Shown here: positions 34,685 to 38,424 of the stretch, in pieces | Layout: every line of letters begins with the position of its first letter | Numbering within the stretch: the first letter of the stretch is position 1 | DNA from: Alphaproteobacteria bacterium HGW-Alphaproteobacteria-6 | Lineage (GTDB): Bacteria > Pseudomonadota > Alphaproteobacteria > Rhodobacterales > Rhodobacteraceae | Length of the DNA: 38,424 nt | Reading direction: 5' to 3' | Assembly (NCBI GenBank): GCA_002841115.1 | Contig: PHEC01000022.1 | Location: 1-38,424 of the forward strand | Program-made: the position numbers and the translations under genes | The notes under the pieces: model-generated | Databases searched by the model: none | The model's input: only the letters and a program-made list of their open reading frames with translations | Told to the model about the DNA's origin: nothing

Positions 34685-34722
34685 GGGTGGGCAGGGCACG
34701 GCCGGGTGGGCAGGGCACGGCC
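34685..34722. repeat. Tandem 19-bp GC-rich repeat, two perfect units
   Basis: GGGTGGGCAGGGCACGGCC occurs twice in direct succession (34685-34703, 34704-34722), with decayed copies on the left (34650-34684). It fills the gap between argF and gnd, which holds no gene. Probably slippage-generated. Confidence 0.75.
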
Positions 34723-34751
34723 GGGGGCGCGGGCGGGGCAAGGGGGCGCGC

Positions 34752-35678
34752 TCAGGTGCCGAGGCACCAGCGCAGCACCGCCTTCTGGGCATGGAGGCGG
34801 TTCTCGGCCTCGTCCCAGATCACCGAATGGGGGCCGTCCATCACCGCACTGGTCGCCTCGTCGTCGCGATGCGCCGGCAGGCAATGCATGAAGAGCGCGT
34901 CGGGCCGGGCCCGCGCCATCAGCGCCTCGTTGACCTGGTAGCCGCGCAGCTGGTTGTGGCGCCGCTCGCGCGCCGATTGCGGATCATGCATCGAGACCCA
35001 GGTATCGGTGACCACCAGATCGGCGCCGGCGACCGCTTTCATCGGGTCACGCTCGATGGTGATCCGGGCGCCGCCGGCGCGAGCCGCGGCGACGATGGCG
35101 GGGTCGGGGTCCAGCGTCTCGGGGCCGGTGAAGGTGAGGTCGAAGCCGAAGCGGGCGGCCGCCTGGATGAAGCTGGCGCAGACGTTGTTGCCGTCGCCCG
35201 ACCAGACCACCCGGCGCCCGGCGATCGGGCCGCGGTGTTCCTCGTAGGTCATGATGTCGGCCATGATCTGGCAGGGGTGGCTGCGGTTGGTCAGCCCGTT
35301 GATCACCGGCACGCTGGCATATTCGGCCATCTCGAGCAGGGTCTGTTCCTCGAAGGTGCGGATCATGATCAGGTCGACATAGCGCGACAGCACCCGGGCA
35401 GTATCGGCAATGGTCTCGCCATGGCCAAGCTGCATGTCGGCGCCCGAGAGCACCATGGTCTGGCCGCCCATCTGGCGCACGCCGACATCGAAGGAGACCC
35501 GGGTGCGGGTCGAGGGTTTCTCGAAGATCAGCGCGACCATGTGGCCGGCCAGCGGCTGGTCGTCATCGGGTGCGCCCTTCGGGCGGCCGTGGCGGGCGGT
35601 CTTCATCGCCCGGGCGCTGTCGATCATCGCGCGCAGGGCGGCGGGGTCGGTCCGGTCGATATCGAGGAAGTGCTGCAT
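34752..35678 (-). CDS. argF: Ornithine carbamoyltransferase
   Basis: Joins carbamoyl phosphate and ornithine to form citrulline in arginine synthesis. The 308 residues have the carbamoyl-phosphate loop STRTR (56-60), [12 protein letters not shown] (in [11 protein letters not shown]), DTWVSMHDP and the ornithine-binding HCLPAHR. It starts 118 bases after argD on the same strand, with an intergenic repeat between, which supports co-transcription with argD. Confidence 0.96.
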   Translation of the reverse strand: MQHFLDIDRTDPAALRAMIDSARAMKTARHGRPKGAPDDDQPLAGHMVALIFEKPSTRTRVSFDVGVRQMGGQTMVLSGADMQLGHGETIADTARVLSRYVDLIMIRTFEEQTLLEMAEYASVPVINGLTNRSHPCQIMADIMTYEEHRGPIAGRRVVWSGDGNNVCASFIQAAARFGFDLTFTGPETLDPDPAIVAAARAGGARITIERDPMKAVAGADLVVTDTWVSMHDPQSARERRHNQLRGYQVNEALMARARPDALFMHCLPAHRDDEATSAVMDGPHSVIWDEAENRLHAQKAVLRWCLGT

Positions 35679-35721
35679 CGGGTGGTTTCCTTGCTGGCGG
35701 GCGGGCTGGTGGCCAGGGTCT

Positions 35722-35795
35722 GGGGGGCTGTCTGCCCCCCGGTCCCCGCGGGCGCGGGGACACCCCCCCGAAGGTATTTCGCAACAGAAGAAAGG
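35722..35795 (+). repeat. Rhodobacterales intergenic repeat, copy 2, with two hairpins
   Basis: Stem one pairs GGGGGGC (35722-35728) with GCCCCCC (35734-35740). Stem two pairs GTCCCCGC (35742-35749) with GCGGGGAC (35754-35761). They are followed by CCCCCCCGAAGGTATTTCG and an A-rich end, the same tail as copy 1. It lies between argD and argF and could trim transcription or stabilise mRNA. Confidence 0.6.
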
Positions 35796-35796
35796 C

Positions 35797-36984
35797 TCAG
35801 CCGCGGCGGGCCGAAAGGGCGGTGGCGGCGCGGTCGAGACGGCGGGCGGCCTCGGCGATCTCGTCGTCGGTGATGGTCAGCGGCGGCAGGATGCGCAAGG
35901 TGTTGTCGGCCGCCGGCACGCTCAGCAGGTGTTCGGCGTAGCCGGCGGCAACCAGGTCGGCCGGGGCGGTGCCCTCGCGGCATTTCAGCCCGAGCATCAG
36001 GCCCTGGCCGCGCAGGCCCTCGAAGAGGTCGGGATGGGCGGCGACCAGCCCTTCGAGGCGCTGGCGAAAGAGCCCGGCCTTGCGGTTGACCTCGGCGAGG
36101 AAGGCCGGGTCGGCGATGATTTCGGTGACCTTGGCGCCGACCGCGCAGGCCAGCGGGTTGCCGCCATAGGTCGAGCCATGGCTGCCGGCGGTCATCGCCT
36201 GGGCCGCCGCTTCGGTGGCCAGCACCGCGCCGAGCGGGAAGCCGCCGCCGATGCCCTTGGCGACCATCATGATGTCGGGGGTGATGCCGGCCCATTCATG
36301 GGCGAAGAGCCGGCCGGTGCGGCCCATGCCGCATTGCACCTCGTCGAGGATGAGGAGCGCGCCGGAAGCATCGCAGAGCCCGCGCAGCGCGCGCAGGTCG
36401 GCGTCGGGCAGGACCCGGATGCCGCCCTCGCCCTGGATCGGCTCGATCATCACCGCCGCGGTGTCGGGGCCGATCGCGGCGCGCGCCGCCTCGATGTCGC
36501 CCCAGGACAGCTGGCTGAAGCCGGGCATCAGCGGCCCGTAGCCCTTGACCATCTTCTCCGATCCGGCGGCGGCGATGGCGCCGGTCGAGCGGCCGTGGAA
36601 GGCGCCCTCGAAGGTAAGGATCACGATCCGCTCGGGCTGGCTCTTCGCGGACCAGTATTTCCGCGCCATCTTGATCGCGAGTTCCGCTGCCTCGGTGCCG
36701 GAATTGGTGAAGAACACCGTATCGGCGAAACTATGGGCGACGAGGAGGTCGGCGAGGCGCTGCTGTTCGGGGATCTGGTAGAGGTTCGAGACATGCCAGA
36801 GCCGGCCGGCCTGTTCGCCGAGCGCCGCGACGAGATCGGGGTTGGCATGGCCGAGGGCATTGACCGCGATCCCGGCGCCGAGGTCGAGGTATCGGCTGCC
36901 ATCCCCGGTGACGAGCCAGGAGCCCTCGCCCCGCACGAAGGCCAGGGGGGCGCGGTTGTAGGTCGGAAGAACGGTCGGGATCAT
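35797..36984 (-). CDS. argD: Acetylornithine aminotransferase
   Basis: A class III PLP aminotransferase of 395 residues that makes N-acetylornithine in arginine synthesis, and can also serve in lysine synthesis. Visible motifs are [39 protein letters not shown] and the PLP Lys243 in [15 protein letters not shown]. It begins the argD-argF unit. The upstream gap (36985-37381) contains a run of 11 G at 37047-37057 and the repeats at 37171-37264. In alphaproteobacteria argD and argF often lie beside gcrA, as here. Confidence 0.96.
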   Translation of the reverse strand: MIPTVLPTYNRAPLAFVRGEGSWLVTGDGSRYLDLGAGIAVNALGHANPDLVAALGEQAGRLWHVSNLYQIPEQQRLADLLVAHSFADTVFFTNSGTEAAELAIKMARKYWSAKSQPERIVILTFEGAFHGRSTGAIAAAGSEKMVKGYGPLMPGFSQLSWGDIEAARAAIGPDTAAVMIEPIQGEGGIRVLPDADLRALRGLCDASGALLILDEVQCGMGRTGRLFAHEWAGITPDIMMVAKGIGGGFPLGAVLATEAAAQAMTAGSHGSTYGGNPLACAVGAKVTEIIADPAFLAEVNRKAGLFRQRLEGLVAAHPDLFEGLRGQGLMLGLKCREGTAPADLVAAGYAEHLLSVPAADNTLRILPPLTITDDEIAEAARRLDRAATALSARRG

Positions 36985-37170
36985 GGGCGAACTCCGGATG
37001 CGAGGGCCAAGGGGTGCCCCAGGGCGCGGGTGGTGTCAACGATATCGGGGGGGGGGGCGAGTGCGGCGGCGTCGGGGACGGGCGGTGGTGCGGGTCCGGT
37101 GCGTCATGGCCGGCCCCATAGCGCGGAAATCGCGTCATGTCCACAGCCGGCCGTCGCCGGCGCGTCATCT

Positions 37171-37264
37171 TCACGCCCGGCCTTCCTCACGTCCGGCCTT
37201 CCTCACGTCCGGCCTTCACCGGCGCGGCATCTTCACGCCCGGCCTTCTTCAAGCCCGGCCTTCG
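37171..37264 (+). repeat. Array of five 16-bp repeats upstream of DUF6064
   Basis: Units of the form TCACGYCCGGCCTTCC start at 37171, 37187, 37203, 37233 and 37249; the last reads TCAAGCCCGGCCTTCG. A 14-base insert separates units three and four. A larger 62-bp period is visible too, since CCGGCGCG-CATCT recurs before unit one and before unit four. The repeat is followed by CCCGG-rich palindromic sequence. No protein is predicted. Confidence 0.75.
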
Positions 37265-37381
37265 CCGGGCGGCATCGCCCGGCCTGGATCCCGGGGCATC
37301 GATCCCGTGACATGGATCATGGCGCGCAATCGGCGGGCGGGGCAGGTTTCGGACGCGTGACATCATCGGGAGACGGTCGCC

Positions 37382-38029
37382 ATGCCCTTCACGGTCGAGC
37401 AGTTCCTGGCCGCCTTCGCCCGCTACAACGAGGCGATCTGGCCGTTGCAGGTGGTGGCAACCGGCGCCGGGATCGCCCTTCTCGTGCTGGCCTTGCGGCG
37501 CGGCGGCGCATCACACCGCGCGGTGCTGCCGGTTCTCGCGGCAATGTGGCTGGTCAATGGTGTCGGCTATCACGGGCTTTACTTTGCCCGGATCAATCCC
37601 CTGGCGATCGCCTTCGCCGCGGTCTTCGTCGTGCAGGCGGTGCTTCTGGCGGGCGCGGCGGTGCGAGGCCCGGGCCTGCGGTTTTGCGCGCGCCGCGGCC
37701 GGGTGGCGCTGGCGGGGCTGGTCCTTGCGGTCTTTGCGCTGGCGCTCTATCCGCTTCTGGGGGTCATGGCCGGGCAGCGCTGGCCGGCGGTTCCCGCCTT
37801 TGGTGTCGCACCCTGCCCGACGACGATCTACACGATCGGGCTGTTGCTGATGGCGCCCTGGCAGCGGGTGAAATGGCTGATGGTCGTGCCGGGGCTCTGG
37901 GCCGGGATCGGCGGAACGGCCGCCATCCTCCTGCGGGTGCCTCAGGACGTCGCACTTCTGGCCTCGCTGGGGGTCCTGATCGCCGTGGCCGCCGGGGCGG
38001 GCCGGGCCGGGCGCCGCCGGGCATCATGA
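37382..38029 (+). CDS. DUF6064-family membrane protein
   Basis: A 215-residue integral membrane protein that begins MPFTVEQFLAAFARYNEAIWPLQ, the start typical of DUF6064, and shows about six or seven hydrophobic segments separated by short basic loops. APCPTTIYTIGLLLMAP is another conserved stretch. Function is unknown. It is preceded by GGGAGA 9-14 bases from the ATG. A short hairpin (about 38033-38051) follows its stop. It lies on the same strand as gcrA but with a separate promoter between. Confidence 0.82.
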   Translation: MPFTVEQFLAAFARYNEAIWPLQVVATGAGIALLVLALRRGGASHRAVLPVLAAMWLVNGVGYHGLYFARINPLAIAFAAVFVVQAVLLAGAAVRGPGLRFCARRGRVALAGLVLAVFALALYPLLGVMAGQRWPAVPAFGVAPCPTTIYTIGLLLMAPWQRVKWLMVVPGLWAGIGGTAAILLRVPQDVALLASLGVLIAVAAGAGRAGRRRAS

Positions 38030-38059
38030 TTCGCCGGGCTTGAAAAAGCCGGCCGTCGC

Positions 38060-38087
38060 TTGTATCTCGGCCCGTCCCGTCTAGAAT
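38060..38087 (+). promoter_or_regulatory. Sigma70-like promoter of gcrA
   Basis: TTGTAT (38060-38065) and TAGAAT (38082-38087) are 16 bases apart. Transcription would start near 38094, about 68 bases before the gcrA ATG. One GANTC (GATTC, 38028-38032), the CcrM methylation target, lies about 65 bases upstream of that start. Confidence 0.5.
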
Positions 38088-38161
38088 GGGCGCAACCGTA
38101 TTCCGGGCCTGCCGACCGTCGCCTGCGGCCGCGCCAATGGTCCCCAACCCGAGGAACGATC

Positions 38162-38424
38162 ATGTCCTGGACCGACGAGCGCGTCGAGACCCTGAAGAAG
38201 ATGTGGACCGAGGGCCAGTCGGCCAGCCAGATCGCCAAGGAACTGGGCGGGGTGACGCGCAATGCGGTGATCGGCAAGGTGCACCGGCTGGGGCTGTCGA
38301 ACCGGGTCGGCCCGGCCGCCGGCCATGAAGCGCGGCCGGGCGAGGCCGGGGACGGGCAGGCTGCGACGGTGGCCGATCCGGCGCCGCCGTCGCGGCCGGC
38401 ACCGGCGCCCCGGGTCGAGCCGCG
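38162..38424 (+). CDS. gcrA: Cell-cycle regulator GcrA, 5' part only
   Basis: GcrA binds sigma70-RNA polymerase and activates promoters carrying methylated GANTC sites in alphaproteobacteria. The 87 codons present begin MSWTDERVETLKKMWTEGQSASQIAKELGGVTRNAVIGKVHRLGLSNR, which is the helix-turn-helix DNA-binding domain and a strong family signature. An Ala/Pro-rich linker follows; the C-terminal sigma-interacting domain lies beyond the right edge. The ATG is preceded by GAGGAACG. Confidence 0.95.
   Translation, partial: MSWTDERVETLKKMWTEGQSASQIAKELGGVTRNAVIGKVHRLGLSNRVGPAAGHEARPGEAGDGQAATVADPAPPSRPAPAPRVEP

Noticed and set aside
37047-37057. Run of 11 G as a phase-variation switch for argD
   Set aside because: It lies outside coding sequence about 60 bases upstream of argD, and I see no promoter spacing that it would alter; it may also be length-uncertain in sequencing.
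37171-37264. CRISPR array
   Set aside because: The repeats are direct tandem units of 16 bp without unique spacers; only one 14-base insert occurs and no cas genes are present.
35410-38043. Plus-strand open frame of about 870 codons
   Set aside because: Shadow of argF, argD and DUF6064 in another frame; Gly/Ala/Arg-rich with no family pattern.

Overview
The window looks like chromosomal DNA of a GC-rich alphaproteobacterium of the order Rhodobacterales (Rhodobacteraceae or a close relative). The evidence is the ribosomal protein sequences, a GcrA cell-cycle regulator next to argD/argF, a parS-like site inside the start of rsmG, DUF1285 beside moxR, a DUF6064 protein, and a repeat tail (GAGGTATTTCG) common between genes in this family. 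Nearly every long open frame not listed is a GC-driven shadow of a real gene.

Layout. 1-2374 (minus): 5' part of rsmG with a parS-like palindrome, then a DUF58-moxR pair; a short peptide resembling the MnmG C-terminus lies at the junction. 2435-3817 (plus): DUF1285 and hydroxypyruvate isomerase. 4010-8168 (minus): an 11-gene piece of the spc/S10 ribosomal operon, rpmC to rpmD, with its own promoter and with non-ribosomal neighbours on both sides; its L14 lacks eight residues. 8431-24921: a cyclitol (inositol-type) catabolic island. It holds a CUT2-type sugar ABC transporter, an RpiR regulator, a leftward operon (iolG, aldehyde dehydrogenase, HpcH/HpaI aldolase, 2-hydroxyacid dehydrogenase, Gfo/Idh/MocA oxidoreductase) and a divergent rightward operon (iolD, iolE, SDR, TIM-barrel isomerase, Gfo/Idh/MocA oxidoreductase). 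24942-25325: scar of an IS110-family transposase start joined to an EamA transporter end. 25334-29938: a winged-helix/TPR regulator divergent from a cupin / cysteine-synthase-like / OsmC / methyltransferase cassette. 30557-33058: a dimethylglycine-dehydrogenase-like flavoprotein. 33171-36984 (minus): gnd, argF, argD. 37382-38424 (plus): DUF6064 and the start of gcrA.

How the genes fit. The island has the transporter, IolG, IolE and IolD, enough to take a cyclitol to the ring-opened 5-deoxyglucuronate stage. The usual next enzymes (IolB, IolC, IolJ, IolA) are not in the window; an aldolase, hydroxyacid dehydrogenase and aldehyde dehydrogenase occupy the operon instead. A 16-bp inverted repeat, TGCAA(C/T)nTTCATTGCA, occurs upstream of the binding protein, upstream of rpiR, and between iolG and iolD, each time at or near a sigma70-like promoter. 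It is the best candidate RpiR operator and ties the three transcription units into one regulon.

The observations I rate highest are this alternative cyclitol route, its operator set, and the internal deletion in L14.
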